From positions 173,318-237,317 of the forward strand of contig DCDG01000018.1 of NCBI GenBank assembly GCA_002316315.1: a stretch of 64,000 nt of DNA. Reading direction: 5' to 3'. Positions 43,701 to 50,923 of this stretch are shown here, one piece after another. This DNA comes from Candidatus Aminicenantes bacterium UBA1061. GTDB lineage: Bacteria; Acidobacteriota; Aminicenantia; Aminicenantales; Saccharicenantaceae. The position numbers were made by a program, and so were the translations under genes. Below the pieces are notes generated by a model, which was not told the origin of the DNA, made no database searches, and saw nothing but the letters and a program-made list of their open reading frames with translations. How positions within the stretch are numbered: the first letter of the stretch is position 1; each line of letters starts with the position of its first letter.

Positions 43701-44489
43701 GTAGAATATTTACCATATGCAATAGAGTCAATAGGTTGGGATAAATGTTTCGAGTTCTTTACTAATGCATTTGAGAAAGGTGCAGAAGAATATTCGGAAA
43801 GCATTCCCAATTTCTTACAATATGTTCCTAATGACAAAATCGACGAAATAAAGGGAATACTCAGCAAAATGCAGGATAAAAAAGGTGGAACTTTGGGGCA
43901 AGCTTATGCTCTAATAATCACTATATATTACCTAAGGGGAATATTTGCTGAAGATAGGTTGATTGAAGTTCTCAGGGACCCTATGCTGCCAGACAGGGCT
44001 AAAGAAGAAAGCCTCAATTTGCTAGCGAACCAGGTAAGATATGAAGAAAATGTAGATAAATGCCTGAAAATTATAAATAATCTCATAGATGAAGATACTT
44101 TTAAGGGGAATGCGAGTATTTTATTTATGGAAGCAAGACCCGAAGACTTAAAGAAATTCTCATCAATTATAAAGAAAATAATTGACAAGCCTCATATTAG
44201 AGGTGAAGCACTTTATTATATCCTCGAGTACTTACAAAAAAGTCTGCTACTTGATCCTTTGGAGGTATTTAATCTACTTGAAAGTATTCTATCAGCGGCC
44301 GGCGAAGATTTCTATAATTTAAGAGCTTACATTCCGGCCAGCCATTCAAGGGCTCCTTTAAACATAATAAACACTATTCTTGAATGCTATCCCGAAGAAG
44401 AAAGCAGAGCCCTGGAAGCACTAGACAAACTGATAAAGCTTAATTGGGAAGGCGTTAATGAATATTTATACGCACTGGACAGGCTTTAA
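40740..44489 (+). CDS. Large STAND/NACHT-type NTPase with helical-repeat C-terminus, candidate antiviral sensor
   Basis: A 1249-residue protein. Walker A is GQPGSGKS (36-43), Walker B is VLLLDSLD (93-100) and a sensor-like ASR is at 131-133. FSHQTLIDYF (281-290) matches the NACHT/STAND winged-helix signature F-x-H-xx-xx-(D/E)Y-xx-A. Residues 310-1249 are alpha-helical, low in recognisable motifs, and look like HEAT/ARM-type repeats, the usual ligand-sensing part of antiviral STAND proteins. There is no fused effector domain; the TIR-like protein encoded 2 nt upstream would supply it. hsdM begins directly after its stop. It is strongly AT-rich. NTPase family confidence is high; the defence role is inferred. 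Confidence 0.75.
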   Translation: MQREIVGQQYFYPKVKEIVSEALKINDKGKVILILGQPGSGKSVFINQLYDGLKEKGVEYFTPIRAEFLRETDSPQEIYESFQQVKEEDKPKVLLLDSLDVLAYSRRKELQEWLFYIDKLKTIKGMTVVCASRSFEAEHLFPMNQQEWSDKISIELLPDEFINKVLIKLNYDYKSIPLKLRDFLKVPLHLKIAAEIIQNGGDLNKISNLQGLYAKLCELLDLSTEEMILLSELADLMIDRRTIYLSYPSINAQLLDNIKKMERPGSAGIIQVDSKNQRVSFSHQTLIDYFSAWKVIYENKTIIEFVLEHKQSLFIRPVLRHILSFLRLSSEKRLFEELANLFSDNYLGNEIGYISKPEPVRMHIKTAILANMASWGDPTNEEGKFLLRLFKEPENAQILAIQFFNSGPNPDWFNVLKEIYILPILNNRNESDIEYRMILSFLVRIAKDKPSEILDILELILNRGYSNTLDSFLFNVSDVLSRVELSSSLQQRFVSCLEQAINKGFFRWYHELKTLCVSIAKYSPEKGLKLYLDSVLEELNAKETKIVSSQGSLTESFDEVLPIIYEKLPYKTLWETTDFFEQILANSYLGEKKLRDHPDELLYSEHKQRFGLDAFYNWYKNKMIEYCSNLTEEARQLIKQLEKSKWETQRQLSILCKLRNVAHFKDDIFRYVELVLNSDLNDTQMYRQSELLKRAIECVFEVISPSERDKIIGSLLNFQFDDEIKVREWIWEQLNHIPKSYRDERINKRLEELKTKYNFHEYKYAPPIKTFGAHWAHPIITANQLRIKSPDELYMFLIENQNLNDRWDTERDIFYGGVNELAQEVADVFVDDLDKYKNTIEKLSKDLKNDIYIGWFFTKLSQKGLHSEKDIDWLIELINRLYKRETLQLGIIRSLSKEANNLSHSQFDRLKGILFHLSDANDPIEDKFIEYRKQGYSNNALAEGINSTRGELVKLVIQLLSKFKDNVLFDILDKLSRDKTISVRAALVEYLPYAIESIGWDKCFEFFTNAFEKGAEEYSESIPNFLQYVPNDKIDEIKGILSKMQDKKGGTLGQAYALIITIYYLRGIFAEDRLIEVLRDPMLPDRAKEESLNLLANQVRYEENVDKCLKIINNLIDEDTFKGNASILFMEARPEDLKKFSSIIKKIIDKPHIRGEALYYILEYLQKSLLLDPLEVFNLLESILSAAGEDFYNLRAYIPASHSRAPLNIINTILECYPEEESRALEALDKLIKLNWEGVNEYLYALDRL

Positions 44490-46025
44490 ATGATGGCAAA
44501 TAACAATTACGAACTCACTACCCCCCAATCGCTCAATGCCTATATAAAGTCTATCTGCGATATTATGAGGAGATCGGGAAGAGCAGGGGCCTTGCAGTAT
44601 GTCCCCGAGCTTACCTGGATGCTCTTTTTGCGAATTCTGGATGAAAAGGAACAAAAAGAAGAAGAGCAGGCAAAAGCATTAGGTGTTAATTTCACCCGGT
44701 CTCTCGATTATCCATACCGCTGGCAGGATTGGGCCGCTCCTTATAGAGAGTTGGAGGGTTCAAAGGTTCAAGGATTGAAGAGAAAAGAGTTACAGGAGGG
44801 CACTCTGGGCGGATTTATGTCCTTTGTTAATGGCGAACTCATCCCCTATCTTCGCCGCCTTAAAAATACACCTGGTGCGACCTCACGCCAGAAGATTATA
44901 AGTGAGGTTTTTTCCTCGACAGAACGGACTTACATAGACACCGAGCGCAATCTTTTAGATATCCTGGATAAGATAGACACTCTGTCATTAAAGAACGTTG
45001 ACGAAACCCACATGTTCCCCATCTCTCAGGTTTATGAAGGATTACTACAGAAGATGGGAGAAAAAAATAACGACGGCGGCCAATTCTTTACACCCAGAGA
45101 AGTTATCCGGGTGATGGTAAAGGTGGTCGATCCTGAAATAGGTGAAACGGTCTATGACCCATGTTGCGGAACCGGCGGTTTTCTGGCCCAGGCCTATCAT
45201 CATATGAAAGAAAAGGCAAAAACAGGCTCGGATATAGAGGCACTCAAAACCAGAACTTTTTATGGCCGCGAGAAAGAAAATCTTGTTTATCCCATCGCCC
45301 TGGCGAATTTGGTCCTTCAGGAGATAGATGAGCCGCATATCTGGCATGGGAACACCTTGACCGGTTTAGAAACTTATGGCGGATTATTTCAAGAGGCTCC
45401 AGGCCTATTTGATGTTATCCTGACCAATCCTCCCTTTGGAGGAAAAGAAGGTAAAGACGCTCTGACCAAATTCGCTTATAAAACAAGTGCAACGCAGGTT
45501 TTGTTTCTTCAGCATGTTATAGATAGTCTGAAACCAGGCGGCAGATGCGGAATCGTCATGGATGAAGGTGTTTTATTCCGGACCAATGAGAAGGCCTTTG
45601 TCAAGACCAAACGCAAACTGCTTAATGAATGCAATCTGTGGTGTCTCATCAGCCTTCCTCCAAAAGTATTTGTCAATGCGGGAGCGGCCAGCAAAACCAA
45701 TCTTTTGTTTTTTACCAAGGGGCAACCGACAAAAGAAATATGGTATTATGACCTGGCTGATCTCAATATCACCAAGAAACAGCCTTTAACTTCCGAACAT
45801 TTTGAAGAGTTCTTTAAGCTATTGCCTCAGCGGAAAATTTCAGAGCGTTCCTGGCTGACCTCAATAGAAGACATCGAAACCAAAAATTATGATTTGAAGG
45901 CAGTTAATCCAAATCGCCGCCAGGAGCAAGACACCAGAACACCGGAAGAATTACTGTCAATTATAGAATCCCAATCAAATGAGATAAAAAATATAATATC
46001 CCTCTTAAGGAAAAAGGGGATCTGA
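44490..46025 (+). CDS. hsdM: Type I N6-adenine DNA methyltransferase (HsdM)
   Basis: A 511-residue methyltransferase. The N-terminal HsdM_N helical domain covers about 10-160. The S-adenosylmethionine motif is DPCCGTGGFL (223-232), the catalytic NPPF is at 313-316 (DVILTNPPFGGKEG), and QFFTPREVIRVMV precedes motif I. It modifies target adenines together with HsdS. A GGTTCAAAGGTTCAAGG-type dispersed repeat adds EGSKVQGLK near residues 89-97, in frame. It is the last gene of the operon, starting immediately after the STAND stop codon. Placing the protective methylase more than 9 kb after hsdR in one transcript is unusual. Confidence 0.94.
   Translation: MMANNNYELTTPQSLNAYIKSICDIMRRSGRAGALQYVPELTWMLFLRILDEKEQKEEEQAKALGVNFTRSLDYPYRWQDWAAPYRELEGSKVQGLKRKELQEGTLGGFMSFVNGELIPYLRRLKNTPGATSRQKIISEVFSSTERTYIDTERNLLDILDKIDTLSLKNVDETHMFPISQVYEGLLQKMGEKNNDGGQFFTPREVIRVMVKVVDPEIGETVYDPCCGTGGFLAQAYHHMKEKAKTGSDIEALKTRTFYGREKENLVYPIALANLVLQEIDEPHIWHGNTLTGLETYGGLFQEAPGLFDVILTNPPFGGKEGKDALTKFAYKTSATQVLFLQHVIDSLKPGGRCGIVMDEGVLFRTNEKAFVKTKRKLLNECNLWCLISLPPKVFVNAGAASKTNLLFFTKGQPTKEIWYYDLADLNITKKQPLTSEHFEEFFKLLPQRKISERSWLTSIEDIETKNYDLKAVNPNRRQEQDTRTPEELLSIIESQSNEIKNIISLLRKKGI
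44754..44780 (+). repeat. Dispersed repeat unit inserted in frame in hsdM
   Basis: Two GGTTCAA units 9-10 bp apart encode GSKVQGLK within a poorly conserved part of the N-terminal domain of HsdM. Confidence 0.5.
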
Positions 46026-46147
46026 AAATAGGCCAGTTCAGGTTAAAACCAACTCTCTAATCTGTAAGTGAAGCCCGATTGACTAAAGGCTATAACCTCC
46101 TTGTATTGTAGAAGGAGGAATCCCCTACCTTACCTGAAGACTACCGA

Positions 46148-46216
46148 CACGCACCGAAAGCCCACCGGCGTTTTCCATCCATTTCTGGGCTAAATGATAG
46201 GGATTTCTGGTGCGTG
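46148..46216. other. Structured intergenic element after hsdM
   Basis: CACGCACC and GGTGCGTG are exact inverted arms about 50 nt apart, enclosing AGCCCA/TGGGCT. Just upstream (about 46096-46122) CTCCTT pairs with AAGGAG. The structure could be an RNA or the remnant end of an IS200/IS605-type element, but no transposase remnant is recognisable. Confidence 0.4.
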
Positions 46217-46225
46217 AGAAAATCT

Positions 46226-46264
46226 GGGGGCATGAACCGATTTAAGAAAATCGTATCATGCCCC
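46226..46264. terminator. Long hairpin between convergent hsdM and beta-barrel genes
   Basis: GGGGCATGA pairs with TCATGCCCC, with an inner CGATTT/AAATCG stem. A T-rich tail follows on the plus strand. It probably terminates the restriction operon and may work in both directions. Confidence 0.7.
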
Positions 46265-46286
46265 TGGTTTTATTTATTCCAGATAA

Positions 46287-46745
46287 TCAGAAAAAGTAGC
46301 GTACACCAAAAAAACCGAGTAACTTAAGTTCTGTATCTGGAATTAAATCCATGACCGGACCGATTTCAAAAAAGATATCAATCGGGGTATTTTCAAACAT
46401 ATAGCTCAGTCCCAATGGAAATTTTATCCCAAACCTGGCATCGTCCTGGAGATTTAGCCTGGCTCCAATTCCATAATAAAAAGCCAGCTTGCCTGTATCC
46501 ACCTTTATAAAGCTGTGTAAAAGATAATCGGCATGAAGATGAAAAGCGTTTTCACCGGAAAATGACCAGGAACCAGCAATATCAAAAGCTGTGCGATTTC
46601 CAGTCCAGTACTTAGCGATTACGCCGGTTGGCTCTCCCAGGATGATGCCCAGCCCTAATTTTTTATCCTGGGCCTGAGCCTGAAGGGGGCCAGCTGATAG
46701 AAAGATCACCAACAAAAGCATCACACCTATTGCTTTTCTTCTCAT
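46287..46745 (-). CDS. Small outer-membrane beta-barrel protein
   Basis: A 152-residue protein with a signal peptide (about residues 1-26, ending QAQAQ). The rest alternates polar and hydrophobic residues with Gly and aromatic residues at strand ends, consistent with an eight-stranded barrel: LGLGIILGEPTGVIAKYW, TAFDIAGSWSF, FHLHADYLLH, FYYGIGARL, and a terminal FFGVRYFF ending in Phe, a signal for barrel assembly. No precise family or function is recognised. An AGAGGAGAG ribosome site precedes the ATG. Confidence 0.75.
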   Translation of the reverse strand: MRRKAIGVMLLLVIFLSAGPLQAQAQDKKLGLGIILGEPTGVIAKYWTGNRTAFDIAGSWSFSGENAFHLHADYLLHSFIKVDTGKLAFYYGIGARLNLQDDARFGIKFPLGLSYMFENTPIDIFFEIGPVMDLIPDTELKLLGFFGVRYFF

Positions 46746-46886
46746 TCCTTACTCTCCTCTTAACTTGAATTACCTTGCTGGCTTTGATTTTAATTCATTA
46801 AGACGTTCATAGCAAGCCGCGCCTGAGATTTTAGGCTAACCCTCAGCTAATCACCGTCTTTCCTATTTCTGCTTTTTTCTTCTTCC

Positions 46887-49028
46887 TTACTGGTAATTTG
46901 GCTTGACCCCCATAATATGAAACATAAAAGAATATTTATCGGTCAACTCGTCCAGGGCTTTGGTAATATTGCTCGAACCGTGGCCAGATCTGGTCTCAAT
47001 CCTGATCAGCACTGGGTTGTCACAAGACTGTTTTTCTTGCAGGGTGGCGGCAAATTTGAACGAATGGGCTGGAACCACCCGGTCATCATGATCAGCCGTA
47101 GTAATCATCGTAGCTGGATAGCAGACTCCTTCTTTGATGTTATGGAGAGGCGAATATTTAATTAAATACTTAAACTGTTCTGGATTATCACTTGAGCCAT
47201 ACTCAACCATCCAGCCCCAGCCGACAGTAAATTTGTGGTATCTGAGCATATCCATCACCCCAACGGCCGGGAAAGCCACCCCAAACAACTCAGGCCTCTG
47301 GGTCATTACCGCCCCGACCAGCAGCCCGCCGTTAGAGGCACCAGAGATGGCCAGGTATTTGGGCGAGGTATATTTTTCTTTAATCAAATATTCAGCTGCA
47401 GCGATAAAATCATCAAAGACATTTTGCTTGTTCTCCAGCATCCCCGCCTGGTGCCAGTTCTCACCATACTCTCCCCCACCCCGGATATTTGGTTGAGCAA
47501 AGACTCCGCCATTTTCGAGAATGGGAATAATCGAGGGATTAAAAGCTGGCAGCAGACTGATATTAAAACCGCCATAAGCGGTCAGGAAAGTCGGATTTTT
47601 ACCATTTAAAACCAGATCCCGACGATAGACGATAAACATCGGCACTCTGGTCCCATCCCCGCTGGTATAAAAAACCTGTTTAACCTCATAATCCTCAGGA
47701 TTAAATTTGACCCTTTGCTGGTTAAAAACCTCTGATTGGCCTGTAGCCAGATCATACTTATAGATGGTTGGCGGGTAGTTAAAAGAATTAAAAGTATAGA
47801 AAATAAATTTATCATCCCGCCAGCCACCAAAGCCAGAAGCAGTGCCAATGGCTGGCAGTTCAATTTCCCGGATGAGCTGGCCATCGGGCTGATATTGATA
47901 AATCCTGGTCTGAGCATCCTGGAGGTAAGTACCAAAAAGGTAGCCACCAGCCGTAGCCGCAGCCGTTAAAACCTGAAGTTTTTCCGGCAGAACTTCTTGC
48001 CAGTTTCCTTTCGCCGGCTTAGCTGGATCAATCAGCACCAGCCGGTAATTGGGAGCATCAATATTGGTTCTAACCAAGAACTTATCTTCGAGATTATCAA
48101 TGACTTCACTGTCATAGTCAAAGCCTGAAATCAACAATTTAAAAGCTGACTTTTCCTGACTTAAATCTTTCCAGTGAATCTCATTGCCTGAAGTCCCGGC
48201 CGAAATCACCAGAATGCCATATTTCTGATCTTCAGTCACTCCCATATTTACATACCTTAAGGGGTGCTCTTTATCTTCATAGATCAGCTGGTCTTTTTCC
48301 TGAGGTTCACCCAGTTTATGATAGAAAACTTTCTGATATTCATTACGGGCTTTAAGCTCTTCACCCGGTGCCGGCTGATCATAGCCACTATAGAAAAAGC
48401 CATCTTTATACCAGGCCGCTGCCGAAAACTTGACCCAGCGAACTCGGTCAGGCAATTCCTGCTTGCTGGCTATTTCCATCACCCTTAATTCTGACCAATC
48501 TGAACCGGCCTCTGAACGGGAGATAGCTACATAACGGAAATCCGGAGAAAAGCCAGCCAGCCCGATTCTGATTGTCCCGTCAGGAGACAACTCATTGGGA
48601 TCAATAAAAACCTCAGCCTCGCCATCCAGCCCTTTTTGAACATAAATCACTGACTGGTTTTGAAGTCCATCATTCTTGTAAAAGAAAAAATATTCTCCGG
48701 CTCGAAAAGGCTGTCCAAGACGCGGGTAATTATAGAGATCTTTTAATCTCTCACCTATTTTCTGGCGGTATGGAATTTTTTCCAGGTAGGCAAAGGTTAT
48801 TTTATTCTGTTCTTCCACCCACTTTTTTGTCTCTTCCGAATTATCATCTTCCAACCAGCGATAGGGATCGGGCACTTTTGTTCCAAAATAATCATCAACC
48901 ACCTCTACTTTTTTTGTCTGTGGATAAACGATTTTTTCCCGGGCTGGCTGATGGCAGGCCATCAGAACCAGCGCCAGGCCCAGGGTAACCGAAGCCAGGC
49001 TAAAAACCAACATTTTTTTATCCTTCAT
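46887..49028 (-). CDS. Lipoprotein prolyl oligopeptidase (S9A)
   Basis: A 713-residue prolyl endopeptidase. The start is ATG 49028, preceded by GAGGAGG; a TTG 15 nt earlier lies in the ribosome site. The signal sequence ends with the lipobox LVLMAC, so it is a lipoprotein. The N-terminal DPYRWLEDDNSEETKKWVEEQN is the family signature, a seven-bladed propeller follows, and the C-terminal hydrolase domain has Ser in GASNGGLL, Asp in TADHDDRVVP and His in SGHGSSN. It cuts short peptides after proline. With the DPP-IV-like protease at 13 kb it suggests extracytoplasmic use of proline-rich peptides. Confidence 0.94.
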   Translation of the reverse strand: MKDKKMLVFSLASVTLGLALVLMACHQPAREKIVYPQTKKVEVVDDYFGTKVPDPYRWLEDDNSEETKKWVEEQNKITFAYLEKIPYRQKIGERLKDLYNYPRLGQPFRAGEYFFFYKNDGLQNQSVIYVQKGLDGEAEVFIDPNELSPDGTIRIGLAGFSPDFRYVAISRSEAGSDWSELRVMEIASKQELPDRVRWVKFSAAAWYKDGFFYSGYDQPAPGEELKARNEYQKVFYHKLGEPQEKDQLIYEDKEHPLRYVNMGVTEDQKYGILVISAGTSGNEIHWKDLSQEKSAFKLLISGFDYDSEVIDNLEDKFLVRTNIDAPNYRLVLIDPAKPAKGNWQEVLPEKLQVLTAAATAGGYLFGTYLQDAQTRIYQYQPDGQLIREIELPAIGTASGFGGWRDDKFIFYTFNSFNYPPTIYKYDLATGQSEVFNQQRVKFNPEDYEVKQVFYTSGDGTRVPMFIVYRRDLVLNGKNPTFLTAYGGFNISLLPAFNPSIIPILENGGVFAQPNIRGGGEYGENWHQAGMLENKQNVFDDFIAAAEYLIKEKYTSPKYLAISGASNGGLLVGAVMTQRPELFGVAFPAVGVMDMLRYHKFTVGWGWMVEYGSSDNPEQFKYLIKYSPLHNIKEGVCYPATMITTADHDDRVVPAHSFKFAATLQEKQSCDNPVLIRIETRSGHGSSNITKALDELTDKYSFMFHIMGVKPNYQ

Positions 49029-49238
49029 AAAAAGCCTCCTCAAAAATTAAGGCTGTTTTTATTAATAACACAAGAAAAGGCTTTATGCCAGAAAAAACTG
49101 ACCGGCAGCTAGTTTAAGTCCCGGGCTGTAAAGTCATAGCTCTTATTGAAAATATCAAGCTCATCAGGCAGAAGATTATTGCCAGCCTGCCAGGCCCTGT
49201 GATATTTTATTGGCCATAAAAGAATAAGGAGGTTGGCC

Positions 49239-49331
49239 ATGTTCTCGACCATTTTTGCCCTGTTTATCCTGCCAGCAGCTATTATTCTTCTGGCTTTTAT
49301 TCTGACCTTCAACCAAGAAGGATCAAGATGA
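49239..49331 (+). CDS. 30-residue single-helix membrane peptide coupled to the SSS symporter
   Basis: ATG at 49239 has an AAGGAGG site about 8 nt upstream. The product is one hydrophobic helix (residues 4-23) with the short charged tail FNQEGSR. Its TGA overlaps the symporter ATG as ATGA (49328-49331), a classic coupling signal. Small companion membrane proteins are known for some sodium:solute symporters (for example DUF997 with PanF, DUF3311 in others), but those are longer. I assign no family. Confidence 0.65.
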   Translation: MFSTIFALFILPAAIILLAFILTFNQEGSR

Positions 49332-50818
49332 ATGTCCTCGGCGTTACCACCAGTCCCTGGGCTCTGGCCGCCTTTTTACTCTACGTCCTCATGATGGTGG
49401 CAGTCGGCATTATCACCACCAGATATTCTTCGCGCGGCATTGGAGAGTTTTTCCTCGGCGGACGGAAGATGAAATCATTCGTGGTCGCTCTGTCAGCAGT
49501 CACTTCAGGCCGTTCGGCCTGGCTGCTCATTGGAGTCTCGGGAATGGCCTTTACTCGCGGTGTCTCGGCGGTCTGGTCAGTCGTAGGGTATATTCTGGTC
49601 GAGCTTTTCATGTTTGTCTATGCCGGAAAGAGATTGCGCTATTTTACAGGTAAAAAGGGCGACATCACAATTCCTGATTATATGGAGTCGAGGTTTGACG
49701 ATCACAAGCATCTTCTCCGGCTGGTTTCTTTGATTCCTATTCTGATTTTTATGACCGCTTATGTCTCTGCCCAGTTCAGCGCAGGCGGAAAATCTCTTTC
49801 AGCCAGTTTTAACATGACCCAGCAGCAAGGCATATTGATTACTGCCGGGATTGTTATTTTTTATACTGTCCTGGGGGGATTTCTGGCGGTTTGCCTGACT
49901 GATATGCTCCAGGGTATCTTTATGATTTTTGCCCTGATGATTCTGCCCATTATTGCTATTATTCAATTGGGTGGACTGGGCAAGCTCCTGGCCACTTTGA
50001 AGGATGTCTCCCCCGGTTATCTTGATCCCTTTGCCATTTCAGTTGGGGCTTTAATTGGTTTTCTGGGGATAGGCTTTGGTTCTCCCGGCAATCCTCATAT
50101 TCTTAACAAATATATGAGCATCGAAGATCCCCGGAAGCTGAACAAAACGGGCTTTATCGGGACTGTCTGGAATGTGCTGATGGCCTGGGGTTCTATTTTC
50201 ATCGGGCTGGCTGGCCGGGCAATTTATCAGAGTGCCGCCAATCTACCCAACCAGGACCCGGAGAACGTTTATCCCTTGCTGGGTTCCCAGCATCTCCATC
50301 CTTTTCTATTTGGTCTGACCATTGCTGCTATCTTTGCAGCCATTATGTCCACTGCCTCTTCTCAGTTGCTGGTAGCTTCTTCGGCTGTTGTCCGCGATGC
50401 CTACCAGAAGATTCTGGCGGCTGGAAAACGAATCCCCGAAAAAAGACTGGTCTGGCTGAGCCGACTGGTCACTCTGCTTGTCTCTATTATTGCCATTTTC
50501 CTGGCTGCCTATGGCGATAAAGTCATTTTTTATCTGGTGCTTTTTGCCTGGGGTGGACTCGGGGCCGCTTTCGGACCAGCTATTCTTCTTTCCCTTTACT
50601 GGAAGAAAACAACCAGAGCAGGAGCCATTGCCGGAATTCTTGTCGGTTCTGCCACCGAGATTATCTGGTATTTAATACCTTCGCTTCGAGCGGCTTTAGC
50701 CGAATATGTTCCGGCTTTTATTCTGTCCTTTCTGGCAATTATTTTAGTCAGTCTCTATACCAGGCCGCCAGAACACGCAGAAGAATATATGAGATACATG
50801 AAGGGCCAGCTGGAATAG
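49328..50818 (+). CDS. Sodium:solute symporter, PutP-like (SSS family)
   Basis: A 496-residue membrane protein with about 13 helices. Family signatures are the N-terminal FFLGGRKMKSFVVALSAVTSGRSAWLLIG, ITIPDYMESRF, and GFGSPGNPHILNKYMS, which matches the SSS region after helix 6-7. FAAIMSTASSQLLVASSAVVRD is the conserved helix with Ser/Thr sodium ligands. It most resembles the sodium/proline symporter PutP, which fits the proline-releasing peptidase encoded just upstream on the other strand. Translation is coupled to the 30-residue peptide. Confidence 0.9.
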   Translation: MNVLGVTTSPWALAAFLLYVLMMVAVGIITTRYSSRGIGEFFLGGRKMKSFVVALSAVTSGRSAWLLIGVSGMAFTRGVSAVWSVVGYILVELFMFVYAGKRLRYFTGKKGDITIPDYMESRFDDHKHLLRLVSLIPILIFMTAYVSAQFSAGGKSLSASFNMTQQQGILITAGIVIFYTVLGGFLAVCLTDMLQGIFMIFALMILPIIAIIQLGGLGKLLATLKDVSPGYLDPFAISVGALIGFLGIGFGSPGNPHILNKYMSIEDPRKLNKTGFIGTVWNVLMAWGSIFIGLAGRAIYQSAANLPNQDPENVYPLLGSQHLHPFLFGLTIAAIFAAIMSTASSQLLVASSAVVRDAYQKILAAGKRIPEKRLVWLSRLVTLLVSIIAIFLAAYGDKVIFYLVLFAWGGLGAAFGPAILLSLYWKKTTRAGAIAGILVGSATEIIWYLIPSLRAALAEYVPAFILSFLAIILVSLYTRPPEHAEEYMRYMKGQLE

Positions 50819-50923
50819 GTTTCTCTAAGCAGGTTATGGCCGCCTAAAGAAGAGGCCGGCTGCTTTAAAGCTGCCCGGATTTCTGCTAACATTCAAGGGA
50901 TTTTATTTTTTGAGGTAACAGCT

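Noticed and set aside
46040..46130. Possible TnpB C-terminal remnant (IS200/IS605) after hsdM
   Set aside because: The translated stretch has stop codons and no zinc-finger or catalytic motif; only hairpins are reminiscent of such ends.
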